Shown here one piece after another: positions 26,771-36,507 of a stretch of DNA of 59,832 nt. The stretch spans positions 61,652-121,483 of the forward strand of contig CAJTOU010000004.1 in the NCBI GenBank assembly GCA_910577835.1. Reading direction: 5' to 3'. Each line of letters opens with the position of its first letter. Position 1 is the first letter of the stretch. The stretch comes from an uncultured Lachnospiraceae bacterium (GTDB lineage Bacteria; Bacillota_A; Clostridia; Lachnospirales; Lachnospiraceae). Below the pieces are notes generated by a model. It had not been told where the DNA came from, made no database searches, and saw nothing but the letters and a program-made list of their open reading frames with translations. The position numbers were made by a program, and so were the translations under genes.

Positions 26771-27553
26771 ATGTTTATAAGAGATTTTTGTGATTTGGAG
26801 CAATTAAATATGATTCTCCGCAAATGGTCGGAATCTACGGGAATGTCGGTGGTAGCGCTGGATAGTGACGGGAAATATATTTCTGATGAGATTGGTCTGA
26901 CAGAGTTTTGTATGAAATATACAAGAAGTACAGAGGAGGGATGCAGAAGGTGTGAAAAATGTAATCAGGAGGGAAAAGGCACCTATTTTTGTCACGCGGG
27001 CCTGATAGATTTCTCTGCGGACATTGTAGTAGAAAATGAAACGGTAGGAAAAATTGTGGGCGGTCAGGTGTTGTCGCATGAACCGGAAGAGGATAAAATA
27101 AAGGATGTGGCAAGAGAGCTTGGACTTAATCCGGAAGTATATTATCAGGCTGCAAGAAAGGTTCCGGTCCGTCCGGAGCAGGCGATTCGTTCTGCTGCCG
27201 AGCTTTTGGAAGGGACAGTCAATATATTTGTCAATTATCAGTATATGTACAATAAAAATCATGATATTATTAATGCATTGAATACAAATATTAAAGAAGT
27301 ATCTGCTCTTTTAAAGGATATTAATGACAAGTCCCGTGCACTTGACAAGATTGAGAGTAAACAGAGAATTCTGGCATTGAATGCTTCCATTGAAGCAGGA
27401 CGGGCAGGAGAAGCAGGAAAGGGCTTTGCGGTCGTTGCAAATGAAGTTGGTAATCTTGCGGTAAATTCCGGAGAGGTAAATAAGTCAATAAAAAATACAT
27501 TAAAAGAGCTGATTGCAGTAGTAGGAAAGCTGGAAGAAGCAAGCGGAAATTAA
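26771..27553 (+). CDS. Soluble PocR-domain/MCP-like signalling protein
   Basis: 260 residues from ATG 26771 (GGGAGAGG upstream). Residues about 5-165 are a PocR sensory domain with the Cys pattern CRRCEKC and YFCHAG and GGQVLSHEPEE; such domains bind small ligands, and the Cys may hold a metal. Residues about 175-255 are a shortened MCP hairpin with the CheA/CheW-contact tip RILALNASIEAGRAGEAGKG and FAVVANEVGNLA. There is no membrane segment or HAMP, so it is a cytoplasmic receptor. No chemotaxis kinase gene is in the window. Confidence 0.85.
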   Translation: MFIRDFCDLEQLNMILRKWSESTGMSVVALDSDGKYISDEIGLTEFCMKYTRSTEEGCRRCEKCNQEGKGTYFCHAGLIDFSADIVVENETVGKIVGGQVLSHEPEEDKIKDVARELGLNPEVYYQAARKVPVRPEQAIRSAAELLEGTVNIFVNYQYMYNKNHDIINALNTNIKEVSALLKDINDKSRALDKIESKQRILALNASIEAGRAGEAGKGFAVVANEVGNLAVNSGEVNKSIKNTLKELIAVVGKLEEASGN

Positions 27554-27574
27554 ATTTTTTGAAACTCCCTGTTT

Positions 27575-27680
27575 ATAAGGGGCTGTCGCATTAAGCAGAA
27601 CACATACAAAATATAGTATACATGAAAGCTAAAAATCATTCTATTTTGTATTTCTTTTTGTTAATGCGACAGCCCCTTAT
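27575..27680. repeat. MITE-like element with 20-bp inverted ends
   Basis: A 106-bp segment bounded by perfect 20-bp arms, ATAAGGGGCTGTCGCATTAA (27575-27594) and its complement (27661-27680). ACAAAATA/TATTTTGT pair further inside. There is no coding capacity. The ends (GGGG-C-TGTCGCA) resemble those at 47795-47880. It could also work as a bidirectional terminator between the convergent genes here. Confidence 0.6.
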
Positions 27681-27704
27681 TTGTATAATAAGCAAAATCC
27701 GATT

Positions 27705-29645
27705 TTACAGGTTTTTCATTTTTTCCAGCCAGTCATTCATTCTGTCGCTTATAATATTAAAGTAGGCAGGACCAATTTCAAGATAGAACTTGTGGAAATC
27801 CCGAATGGAAAACTTATCTCCCAAAGTCTGCGCAGCAGTATCTTTCAGTGTTTCAAGCTCCAGATAACCAATATAATAAGGAAGAAATACCGTAGGAGAA
27901 CTGATAATTGTATCATAATAAAGCTTTACGGTTTCTTTATCGTTCATTCCAAATTGTGAGAGATAATCTGCGGTATCCTCAACAGACCAGCCCTCATAAT
28001 TTATACCAAGGTCGATTCTGGTTGGAAGGGCAATGGAAAATAAATCATTGATTTTAAGAAGTTTGGCAAGGTTTTCATCTAATCCGCTCCAGTTGTAGCT
28101 GTAAAGCTCTACATATTTTGCCCATCCTTCACTGTATCCTGTATTGGTCAATATACTTCTGAAATAATGTGGCTTTAAGTTGCAGAAATAATTATGCTGA
28201 TACATATGTCCTGGAATACCCTCATGGGCAAGCGTAGGAAATAAATCACTTCCCTCGGCGATTTTATCAGGATTAATGTAAATTACATTATTCTGGAAAT
28301 GGTCAATCGGTGAAAGAATATAAAAGGCAACTACCAGCTCATCCGACATAGCTGCATCTGTTTCATGCAGGTTGTAGCTGTCACATACCGCATCCGGAAA
28401 ATCGGTTTTCAGCATTTTTGTAAGATGAGACAGGATTTCATCAGGGTCAGAGTAAATATATTCCGGCTTTTCTATTTTATCATAAAGGCTGGCATCTGTG
28501 AGAATCAGAGATGTCATTTGCGCCTGATACTGTTTCAGATTTGCATCTGTAAAAGAAATCAGTTCTTCCGGAGTTTTATCTGTACCCACACTGGTTTTTA
28601 GAAGATATTTATAAAAATCCTCTCCATGTTCCATTTCACATAAGCCCTTATTAAACTCTCCTTTTTTCTGCAGCTCGGTTAATGTGTCAATCATCAGACG
28701 ATAGGCGGGAATTACGGAAGTTTGGATAGCATCTTCATTTTTTCTGATATAAGCCTCTTTTTCTTCTGCTGTAATATCCTTCATTTCATCCAGCTTGTTT
28801 TTAAAGATATCAGTTAAATAATTTTCACCTTGGTCTAAAAATGCCTGACATTGCGCAATTACAGTTTCGTAAGTATAACCCGATAAATAATATCCCTTTT
28901 CAATTCTGTGCTGTTCATATTCCAGCGAATCTTTTACATAGTTTTGCAGAGTTTCAAGAAGATTGATATATTCTTCGACATCCTGTTTGTTATGGAAAAT
29001 GTATTCTGCAAAAATAATAGGAAGCTGTGAGGTAATGCCGTCTGTTGAGAAAGGCGAAGTAAAAAGATAACAGTTTTCATAAGTGCTTTCTGCTTCCAGA
29101 TATGTTTTTAAAATGTCATAAATAAGCTTTTGCTCATAAGTAAGTGAATCATACTGAAATGTATTTAATTCCGTAAGATATTCTTGGATATCTGTAAAAT
29201 ATTCATCCATACCGGAAATATCGACTGCCGGCCATGCAGAGGGAACCCTGCTGATGCCATAGGACTCAGGATTTTCTATCAGAAAATTCAGACTGAGGGA
29301 ACTCATGGAATATTCATCCGTAAATACTTTATTTAAAAAGTCCTCAAAGTTCTGCTGTGCTGTCAAATCTTCTTTTGAATAGACCATATCATTGTCATAC
29401 AAAGAAAATTCAAAGAGCGATTTGGTAGAACCAGTGTCAACGGGTTTTGAATCTTCATCCTCTGTGTCATTCTTGTTCCCTGTGCTATTATTCTTTGTGG
29501 TATCTTTTTCCACAAGAGAAACACTGGCACTTTCTGTTTCCTTTTCTTCAGATTTTCTAGAACAGCCTGTGGAAAAAATCAGAGAAGCTGTCAGAAGAAA
29601 GGATAAAATAAACAGTAAATATTTTTTTAAATATGATTGATTCAT
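27705..29645 (-). CDS. DUF885-type lipoprotein, putative metallopeptidase
   Basis: 646 residues from ATG 29645 (GAGGAG upstream). A lipoprotein signal with lipobox STGC is followed by a Ser/Thr/Asp-rich linker of about 60 residues and a large helical domain. The motif LAHEGIPGHMYQHNYF (about 490) is the HEGxPGH signature of DUF885 proteins. Together with the downstream YSEGWAKYVELY it likely binds zinc, as in M2/M32-like thermolysin-clan enzymes. It is extracytoplasmic and probably a carboxypeptidase-like enzyme; the substrate is unknown. Confidence 0.85.
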   Translation of the reverse strand: MNQSYLKKYLLFILSFLLTASLIFSTGCSRKSEEKETESASVSLVEKDTTKNNSTGNKNDTEDEDSKPVDTGSTKSLFEFSLYDNDMVYSKEDLTAQQNFEDFLNKVFTDEYSMSSLSLNFLIENPESYGISRVPSAWPAVDISGMDEYFTDIQEYLTELNTFQYDSLTYEQKLIYDILKTYLEAESTYENCYLFTSPFSTDGITSQLPIIFAEYIFHNKQDVEEYINLLETLQNYVKDSLEYEQHRIEKGYYLSGYTYETVIAQCQAFLDQGENYLTDIFKNKLDEMKDITAEEKEAYIRKNEDAIQTSVIPAYRLMIDTLTELQKKGEFNKGLCEMEHGEDFYKYLLKTSVGTDKTPEELISFTDANLKQYQAQMTSLILTDASLYDKIEKPEYIYSDPDEILSHLTKMLKTDFPDAVCDSYNLHETDAAMSDELVVAFYILSPIDHFQNNVIYINPDKIAEGSDLFPTLAHEGIPGHMYQHNYFCNLKPHYFRSILTNTGYSEGWAKYVELYSYNWSGLDENLAKLLKINDLFSIALPTRIDLGINYEGWSVEDTADYLSQFGMNDKETVKLYYDTIISSPTVFLPYYIGYLELETLKDTAAQTLGDKFSIRDFHKFYLEIGPAYFNIISDRMNDWLEKMKNL

Positions 29646-29972
29646 GTCTCCTCTTTTCTGTCCTTGTTTTACAGGAAATATCCTGCTCATTTTTTGTGAC
29701 GCTGCCCAAAGGATAGTTTTGACAACCGGTCTTCGGGTATATGCACTTTGTTTTTCTGGACTAATTTCTTTTATAAAGAATATCATACCAAAAAAAGCTA
29801 TAAAAATACATAGTTTTTTGAGAATGATAAATTATTTTGTTTGTATAAAGTCTGTCTGTTTTTTGAAATAAAATAAAAATAAAATAAATAGAAAATATAC
29901 TTGAAATATTTTTAACAATATGATAATATAAAAGTAATTTGAGGGAAATCCGGGAGAGGGAAAGGAACTCAT
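29646..29972. other. Divergent intergenic region
   Basis: Lies between the DUF885-type gene (minus) and the secreted protein gene (plus). On the plus strand TTGAAA (29901-29906), 17 bp and TAATAT (29924-29929) form a promoter for the latter. The remainder has no clear gene. Confidence 0.5.
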
Positions 29973-32519
29973 TTGAAAAAAATAATTTTTATCTTTTTAA
30001 CAATTCTATTTCTTTCTTTGTCTGCTTCAAAAATATCCTTTGCGGAAGAGCTGTATTTTAACGAAGGAGGGGACCTTGTTTTTTCCATGCATGATAAAAT
30101 AGCTACCAGTGGAATTAAGTATAAAACGATTGGGTGGGTTATTAAGCGCTATGATGACGGGCTGTATGCATCTGGACAAAGCTTTGTCAATATACCTCGC
30201 TCCGGTTTTATCTATCGGATGCCGGACCCCGAAAATCCGGAATACCGCTATACCACATTTGTAGTAGATGGAGCAATGATTATGGAGCGTATTGCACAGA
30301 CCTCATCTGAATGGAAAAATCAGCTTCAAAAATATGGAGGATATGTTTATCTTGACAGTATTATGACTGTTACCGAATATGGAACAGATATGGGGGAAAT
30401 TGATGATGCCGGAAATCTGCATGGAGAGGCATACCAGACTTATGAGGGCATTCGAAACGCCAGAGAATGGGCAGACGGCGATAAGCTGAAAGCATATTAT
30501 AATTTGACAGTACAATATCCCGATTTTCCTGAGACACCATTAGAGCTGATATTTACAGACAGTGGTGAGGAAAACGGAAGTTATAGAAGTGCTGTGGCAA
30601 GCGCTTTTAAAATAGGCTCCTTTTTGCCTCAAAATGAAAAATACGATGTATCTTTGGGAATTCCGTCTGGCGAAGATTTATATTTATATGGAGTGGCAGA
30701 CCAGTTCAGATATTGTGTTGACTGGAAAAAAATTACAGGCTATGCGGATATTCCCGTGAAAGTGACAAAAGTATACGAGCTGCGGTGGTATGACAGCTTT
30801 GGTGTTTATCATGCAGAACAGCAGTCTGTGGACAGGTGGTATCATGTAAGACGGCATTATGAATATATACGGCTTGAAAATGCAGAAAAATATGATTTGA
30901 CAAAGGCGGAAATTTCTTCCGAGTGCTTTGACTTATGCAGTACAGGCGGATTTTTGACAGCAGGTGAATGTCTGTCAAAGAAATACGGGGACAGCCGCCA
31001 GCATGTAAGAATTAATGCAGCACCGGAATATTACGCTGGAATAAGTGTAATAAACAGTACAGATTATAGAAGGCCGATAATACCTGATGAGAATTTTCAG
31101 AGCAGCGCTGAAGCTGTTGTTTCAGAGCTGACTGTATGGAGCGACCGGCTTGAGATAAATGGAGAAGTTCTGCTTGCAGATACAGAAAGCAGCAAATCAG
31201 GAAAAAGTATTAGTTTGAGCCTTACAATACCAAAACAGGAAATCAAAAAGGATAAGATTATAATACCAGAGGAAATAAAGAACAAAACAAATTATAAAAG
31301 CAGTGTAAAGCTGACTTATACCTGTGACCTGCGCAGCAGTGAGATTACTAATTCCAATATTAATACAGTGACAGTGCATACACCTGTGGCAGTAAAAGCT
31401 TCTGTTACAGGAAATAAAGAAAACAATGAAAATATACAGCCTTCAAAATCAGATTTGGTTATTGGTGATAAGTTTGTCTTATATTCTTCTTCCAGAGGAA
31501 ACCATAGAGATATTAAAGGATATGGCACAAAAGATTATGAGAAATATACAAAGGGCAGATATGTAAAAATGGAATTTCCTGTAATCTGCGGTGCGAAAGT
31601 ATATTCTGAAAATACATGGATAGAAGCAGATGAGACGGCAGTTTTTCGTATTCCGGAGTATGTAAAAGAAGGAAAATATAACATAAAATGTCTGACAATC
31701 GCTAAGAATATTCCGGTGGAATATTTAAGTTTTGACAGTCTCGAAGATATCTGTGAGGAGGGAGTAAATCTTGATATCAGAAATTATTGTGCAGAAAATA
31801 CTTTTCAGGTAACAGTGATAGGCAAGCTGTATGGGTTTACGATTGAAAATGAGGGCGAGAGATATAAAACCGGAACAAGTGCTGTATTTCCGGAATTAGT
31901 TGAATGTAATAATGAACCGTTACCTCTTTATCTTGAAAAATTGAAAAGCGTGGATAATCTGTTTGTGTTGGGGCTGTATGCAAATGGAATCGGAGATGAG
32001 CCAGAGGAAACAATAGAACTGGATTTGTCTTATTTTGTAATTGACAAGGAAAAAGACGGCAGCCTGATAAAAAAGCCTGTGGATATATACAAGGCAGATA
32101 AAGATGATTTTACGGCTGATACTCTGATAAAAATGGAGGAAACAATTATAATTCCCGCAGAACAGGCAGTAAAAATCAAAGAAGGCGTATATTATTTTTC
32201 TGTGGTTCTGGAAATTACAGATAAGCTGATTGCTGTGGAAAAGGGAAAGGATATTTCTGATATTCATATAAAAAGCGATTATATTCTTTATAACAGAGCA
32301 CTTGTTTTAAACACGGATATTTATGGAACAGATGAAACAGGGAGGAAATTATCTTATGAAAACAGCGCGAATGAAGTGCAAGGTTACTGCAATATGTGGA
32401 AAAAAGAAGGATTTAATGTGGACAGGTTTGAAGAATTAAGACTGAAATGTGGAGATGTTCTGCTTATAGGAATGAACAATATGATGAAAAATACCGGTTT
32501 GGTTATTGGAACCCATTAA
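29973..32519 (+). CDS. Large secreted protein of unknown function
   Basis: 848 residues from TTG 29973, with GGAAAGGAA upstream. A Sec signal (LKKIIFIFLTILFLSLSA, cleavage near SFAEE) leads to a long beta-rich extracellular protein without membrane anchor or LPXTG signal. IATSGIKYKTIGWVIKR near the N-terminus recurs in Clostridia secreted proteins that I remember as DUF5704, but I cannot confirm that. A second region (about 470-700) contains strand-rich repeats. It may be a surface or matrix protein. It is not linked to the neighbouring genes by operon structure. Confidence 0.7.
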   Translation: MKKIIFIFLTILFLSLSASKISFAEELYFNEGGDLVFSMHDKIATSGIKYKTIGWVIKRYDDGLYASGQSFVNIPRSGFIYRMPDPENPEYRYTTFVVDGAMIMERIAQTSSEWKNQLQKYGGYVYLDSIMTVTEYGTDMGEIDDAGNLHGEAYQTYEGIRNAREWADGDKLKAYYNLTVQYPDFPETPLELIFTDSGEENGSYRSAVASAFKIGSFLPQNEKYDVSLGIPSGEDLYLYGVADQFRYCVDWKKITGYADIPVKVTKVYELRWYDSFGVYHAEQQSVDRWYHVRRHYEYIRLENAEKYDLTKAEISSECFDLCSTGGFLTAGECLSKKYGDSRQHVRINAAPEYYAGISVINSTDYRRPIIPDENFQSSAEAVVSELTVWSDRLEINGEVLLADTESSKSGKSISLSLTIPKQEIKKDKIIIPEEIKNKTNYKSSVKLTYTCDLRSSEITNSNINTVTVHTPVAVKASVTGNKENNENIQPSKSDLVIGDKFVLYSSSRGNHRDIKGYGTKDYEKYTKGRYVKMEFPVICGAKVYSENTWIEADETAVFRIPEYVKEGKYNIKCLTIAKNIPVEYLSFDSLEDICEEGVNLDIRNYCAENTFQVTVIGKLYGFTIENEGERYKTGTSAVFPELVECNNEPLPLYLEKLKSVDNLFVLGLYANGIGDEPEETIELDLSYFVIDKEKDGSLIKKPVDIYKADKDDFTADTLIKMEETIIIPAEQAVKIKEGVYYFSVVLEITDKLIAVEKGKDISDIHIKSDYILYNRALVLNTDIYGTDETGRKLSYENSANEVQGYCNMWKKEGFNVDRFEELRLKCGDVLLIGMNNMMKNTGLVIGTH

Positions 32520-32598
32520 AACTACTTGTAGAATGAAAGAAAAACTGCTATATTATTATAGACATATTAAAAATTAAGAATAACAAGGAGATTGAAAG

Positions 32599-34545
32599 AT
32601 GGAAAAGAAACCTTATTATATTACTACTGCGATAGCATATACATCGGGAAAACCTCATATCGGTAATACTTATGAAATCGTTCTTGCGGACAGTATTGCA
32701 AGATTTAAGAGACAGCAGGGATATGATGTGCGTTTTCAGACAGGTACGGACGAGCATGGACAGAAAATTGAACTGAAAGCAGCGGAGGCAAACATTACCC
32801 CTCAGGAGTTTGTTGATAATGTGTCAGAGGAGATTAAAAGAATCTGGGATTTAATGAATACCTCTTATGACAAGTTTATTCGAACAACAGATAAGGACCA
32901 TGAAAAGCAGGTACAGAAAATCTTTAAAAAGCTGTATGATAAAGGAGATATTTATAAAGGGTATTATGAAGGTATGTACTGTACGCCATGTGAATCCTTT
33001 TTTACCGCTTCTCAGCTTGTAGATGGAAAATGTCCCGATTGCGGGCGTGAAACGCAGCCTGCCAGAGAGGAGGCGTATTTCTTTAAGATGAGTAAATATG
33101 CTGATAAGCTGATAGAGCATATTGAGACTCATCCGGAATTTATTCAGCCGGAATCCAGAAAAAATGAAATGATGAACAATTTTTTAAAGGCGGGACTGCA
33201 GGATTTATGTGTGTCAAGAACATCTTTTCAGTGGGGAATTCCTGTTGACTTTGACAACAGACATGTGATTTATGTATGGATAGATGCGCTCACAAACTAT
33301 ATTACAGGACTTGGATATAACTGTGAAGGAGACAGTGACGCATTATTTGAAAAGTACTGGCCGGCAGATTTACATCTGATAGGAAAGGATATTCTGCGTT
33401 TTCATACAATTTACTGGCCGATTATGCTTATGGCCCTTGACCTTCCTCTGCCAAAGCAGGTATTTGGACATCCGTGGCTTTTACAGGGAGACGGAAAGAT
33501 GAGCAAGTCAAAGGGAAATGTGATTTATGCGGATGATATGGTTGAATTATTCGGCGTAGATGCAGTGAGATTTTTTGTACTTCATGAAATGCCGTTTGAA
33601 AATGACGGAATTATTACATGGGAGCTGCTGGTGGAGCGGCTAAATTCCGAGCTTGCAAATACTTTGGGAAATCTTGTAAACAGAACGATTTCCATGTCAA
33701 ATAAGTATTTTGACGGAATTGTTTCTGATAAAGGAGCAGAGGAGGAAATTGATAAAGATTTGAAGGCAGTTGTAACGCAGACAGCCGCGAAGGTAAGGGA
33801 AAAAATGGACAGATTGCGGGTTGCTGACGCTATTACAGAAATTTTCAACCTTTTTAAGAGATGTAATAAATATATTGATGAAACTATGCCTTGGGTGCTG
33901 GCAAAAAATGAGGAGGACAGGCCGCGTCTTGCAACTGTACTTTATAATCTGACAGAGAGTATAGTTATTGGAGCATGTCTGTTAGAGGCGTTTATGCCGG
34001 ATACTTCGAAGAACATTTTAAAGCAGCTGAATGCTGAAAAAAGAGATTTTCAGGAATTGAATGAATTTGGAAAATATACAGATGGTGCAAAGGTGACAGA
34101 GACGCCGGAGATTTTATTTGCAAGACTTGATATGAAGGAAGCTCTGGCAAAGGTCGAAGAAATTCAAAAGAAACAGACAGGTGAGGCAGAGATAAAGTAT
34201 CCAAAAGTAGAGCCAAAGGAAGAAATTTCGATTGATGATTTTGACAAAATACAGATAAGAGTCGGCGAGGTGCTTCAGTGCGAGTCTGTAAAGAAATCAA
34301 AAAAGCTGCTTGTATCACAGATTCGCATCGGCGAGGAGGTCAGACAGATTGTTTCCGGTATTGCACAGCATTATAAGCCGGAGGAAATGGTTGGAAAGAA
34401 GGTTGCAGTTATTACAAATCTTAAACCTGTAAAGCTGTGTGGAGTGGAATCGCAGGGAATGATTCTGGCAGCAGGAGATGATGAAGGAAATTTATCTGTT
34501 CTTACGGTTGACAGAGATATGATTGCGGGAAGTGAGATTTGCTGA
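32599..34545 (+). CDS. metG: Methionine--tRNA ligase
   Basis: 648 residues. The catalytic domain has AYTSGKPHIGNTYE (HIGH-type) and KMSKSKGN (about 300). A zinc knuckle lies in between (CTPCESFF...CPDCGRE, four Cys). An anticodon-binding helical domain follows, then a C-terminal EMAP/Trbp111-type tRNA-binding domain (DFDKIQIRVGEVLQCESVKK). AAGGAG precedes the ATG. No T-box is seen upstream. The stop overlaps the tatD start (TGATG). Confidence 0.96.
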   Translation: MEKKPYYITTAIAYTSGKPHIGNTYEIVLADSIARFKRQQGYDVRFQTGTDEHGQKIELKAAEANITPQEFVDNVSEEIKRIWDLMNTSYDKFIRTTDKDHEKQVQKIFKKLYDKGDIYKGYYEGMYCTPCESFFTASQLVDGKCPDCGRETQPAREEAYFFKMSKYADKLIEHIETHPEFIQPESRKNEMMNNFLKAGLQDLCVSRTSFQWGIPVDFDNRHVIYVWIDALTNYITGLGYNCEGDSDALFEKYWPADLHLIGKDILRFHTIYWPIMLMALDLPLPKQVFGHPWLLQGDGKMSKSKGNVIYADDMVELFGVDAVRFFVLHEMPFENDGIITWELLVERLNSELANTLGNLVNRTISMSNKYFDGIVSDKGAEEEIDKDLKAVVTQTAAKVREKMDRLRVADAITEIFNLFKRCNKYIDETMPWVLAKNEEDRPRLATVLYNLTESIVIGACLLEAFMPDTSKNILKQLNAEKRDFQELNEFGKYTDGAKVTETPEILFARLDMKEALAKVEEIQKKQTGEAEIKYPKVEPKEEISIDDFDKIQIRVGEVLQCESVKKSKKLLVSQIRIGEEVRQIVSGIAQHYKPEEMVGKKVAVITNLKPVKLCGVESQGMILAAGDDEGNLSVLTVDRDMIAGSEIC

Positions 34546-35336
34546 TGTATATTTTTGATACTCATGCGCATTATGATGACGAAAGCTTTGATAAGGACAG
34601 GAAAGAGGTTCTGGAAACAGTAAAAAAGCAGGGAGTGGGCCGGATTGTCAATGTCGGTACCTCTCTGGCTTTAGGAAGTATTCAGAAAACAATTGCGATG
34701 ACAAGGGAATATGAATTTGTCTATGGCGCAGCAGGTATACATCCAGAATATGTAATGGAATTGGAAAACGAAGATTTTTATACAAAACTGGAGAAGTGTC
34801 TGCGGGAAGAAAAGATAGTAGCGCTTGGAGAAATCGGTCTGGATTATCACTATGAGGATAATCCGGCGCGGGAAATACAGAAAAAGCATTTTGAAGGGCA
34901 GCTTGAGTTGGCAGAAAGACTTGAAATGCCAGTGATTCTGCATTCAAGGGATGCCGCAGAAGATACATTGAATCTTGTAAAATTATATGCCGGTAAAATA
35001 GAAGGAATTATCCACTGTTTTTCCTATGGAACAGAAATGGCAAGGGAATTTTTGAATCTGGGGTTTTATATCGGAATTGGAGGTGTGCTGACCTTTAAAA
35101 ATGCAAAAAAGCTGAAAGAAGTAGTAAAATATGCACCACTGGACAGAATGGTAATCGAAACTGACTGTCCATATATGGCGCCTGAACCAAACAGAGGAAA
35201 GAGGAATGATTCTGGTAATCTTATCTATATAATCAGGGAGCTGGCTTCTTTGAAAGGTATAACGGAAAAGGAAGTGATAAAGGCTGTCTGTGAGAATGGA
35301 AATCAGATATATAAAATAGAACCAGAAGGACAGTAG
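34545..35336 (+). CDS. tatD: TatD family metal-dependent hydrolase
   Basis: 263 residues from ATG 34545, coupled to metG. TatD metal ligands are present: FDTHAHYDD, ALGEIGLDYHY, PVILHSRDAAED, IIHCFSYG and VIETDCPYMAPEP. Family members are 3'-5' exonucleases/deoxyribonucleases with a TIM-barrel fold. The metG-tatD-rsmA order is widespread in Firmicutes. Confidence 0.93.
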   Translation: MYIFDTHAHYDDESFDKDRKEVLETVKKQGVGRIVNVGTSLALGSIQKTIAMTREYEFVYGAAGIHPEYVMELENEDFYTKLEKCLREEKIVALGEIGLDYHYEDNPAREIQKKHFEGQLELAERLEMPVILHSRDAAEDTLNLVKLYAGKIEGIIHCFSYGTEMAREFLNLGFYIGIGGVLTFKNAKKLKEVVKYAPLDRMVIETDCPYMAPEPNRGKRNDSGNLIYIIRELASLKGITEKEVIKAVCENGNQIYKIEPEGQ

Positions 35337-35353
35337 AGGGAAAGGAAAAAATT

Positions 35354-36223
35354 ATGGCAGAGCTTTGCAGGCCACAAAATACAATAGCGATTCTTCAAAA
35401 ATATAATTTTGTGTTTCAGAAAAAATATGGGCAGAATTTTTTGATTGAGCCGCGTGTACTGGAAAAAATTATTCGGGCAGCAGATATTACAAAGGAGGAT
35501 ATGGTTCTGGAAATTGGACCCGGAATCGGCAGTATGACACAGTACCTTTGTGAGAGTGCAAAAAAGGTATTTGCAGTAGAGATTGATAAAAATCTTATAC
35601 CAATTTTAAAAAATGATACACTGGCGGATTATGATAATGTAACCATTATTCAGGAAGATATTTTGAAGATGAATATCGGGGAACTGGTGGAGAAAGAAAA
35701 TAACGGCAGACCAATAAAAATTGTAGCAAATCTTCCATATTATATTACAACGCCTATTATTATGACAATTTTTGAAAATAATGTTCCTGTGGAAAATGTA
35801 ACGGTTATGGTACAAAAGGAAGTGGCGGACCGGATGCAGACCGGACCGGGAACAAAAGATTATGGAGCCTTATCGTTAGCTGTTCAGTATTATGCCAAAC
35901 CGGAAATTGTGGCAAATGTTCCCCCTAATTGTTTTATACCGAGGCCGAATATTTCTTCTGCTGTTATTCGTCTTACCAGACATAAAAAGTGCCCTGTTTG
36001 TGTGGAAGATGAAAAAATGATGTTCCGCATTATTCGAGCAGCGTTTAATCAAAGAAGAAAAACACTGCAAAACAGTATTTGCAATGCACAGGATTTGAGT
36101 TTTACAAAGCTTCAGATTGTAGAAGTACTGCAGAAAATGGATTTACTTCTGACAGTTAGAGGAGAAACTTTATCTCTTGAACAGTTTGCCGAATTTACAA
36201 ATTTTCTGATAGAAAACAGATAA
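35354..36223 (+). CDS. rsmA: 16S rRNA A1518/A1519 dimethyltransferase
   Basis: 289 residues. SAM-binding and catalytic elements are KYGQNFLIEP, VLEIGPGIGSMTQYL, FAVEIDKNLIPIL and the NLPYYITTPI catalytic loop. FNQRRKTLQNSI lies in the C-terminal rRNA-contact domain. RsmA (KsgA) methylates two adjacent adenosines in helix 45 during 30S maturation. Third gene of the operon. Confidence 0.95.
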   Translation: MAELCRPQNTIAILQKYNFVFQKKYGQNFLIEPRVLEKIIRAADITKEDMVLEIGPGIGSMTQYLCESAKKVFAVEIDKNLIPILKNDTLADYDNVTIIQEDILKMNIGELVEKENNGRPIKIVANLPYYITTPIIMTIFENNVPVENVTVMVQKEVADRMQTGPGTKDYGALSLAVQYYAKPEIVANVPPNCFIPRPNISSAVIRLTRHKKCPVCVEDEKMMFRIIRAAFNQRRKTLQNSICNAQDLSFTKLQIVEVLQKMDLLLTVRGETLSLEQFAEFTNFLIENR

Positions 36224-36363
36224 TGCTGAAAATCCTTTTCAACAGTAAAAAGGAAGAAGTTTCTTTTATCTCTGCTGATATGAAGCAATTTATATAATTT
36301 TCTTGCTCCTTATTACCACGAGCAAATTGAAAATAAGGACATAAAAATATCATAATTTCGTCA

Positions 36364-36392
36364 TTGTTGCATACACCGAATTATGTTATAAT
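36364..36392 (+). promoter_or_regulatory. Promoter of the lipoprotein PPIase gene
   Basis: TTGTTG (36364-36369), 17-bp spacer, TATAAT (36387-36392). The preceding 36224-36363 shows no gene. Confidence 0.6.
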
Positions 36393-36507
36393 GGCAATGT
36401 TACCATCAAATAGAATGATGAAAAACATAGGAATGACAGATAGAAGCAGGAAAATCGAACAAATTTTTCGTAGCTTGTATATTCATTGGAAAGGAATGGC
36501 GAAATAA

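Noticed and set aside
32520..32598. T-box upstream of metG
   Set aside because: The gap is only 79 bp and lacks the conserved T-box sequence and terminator hairpin.
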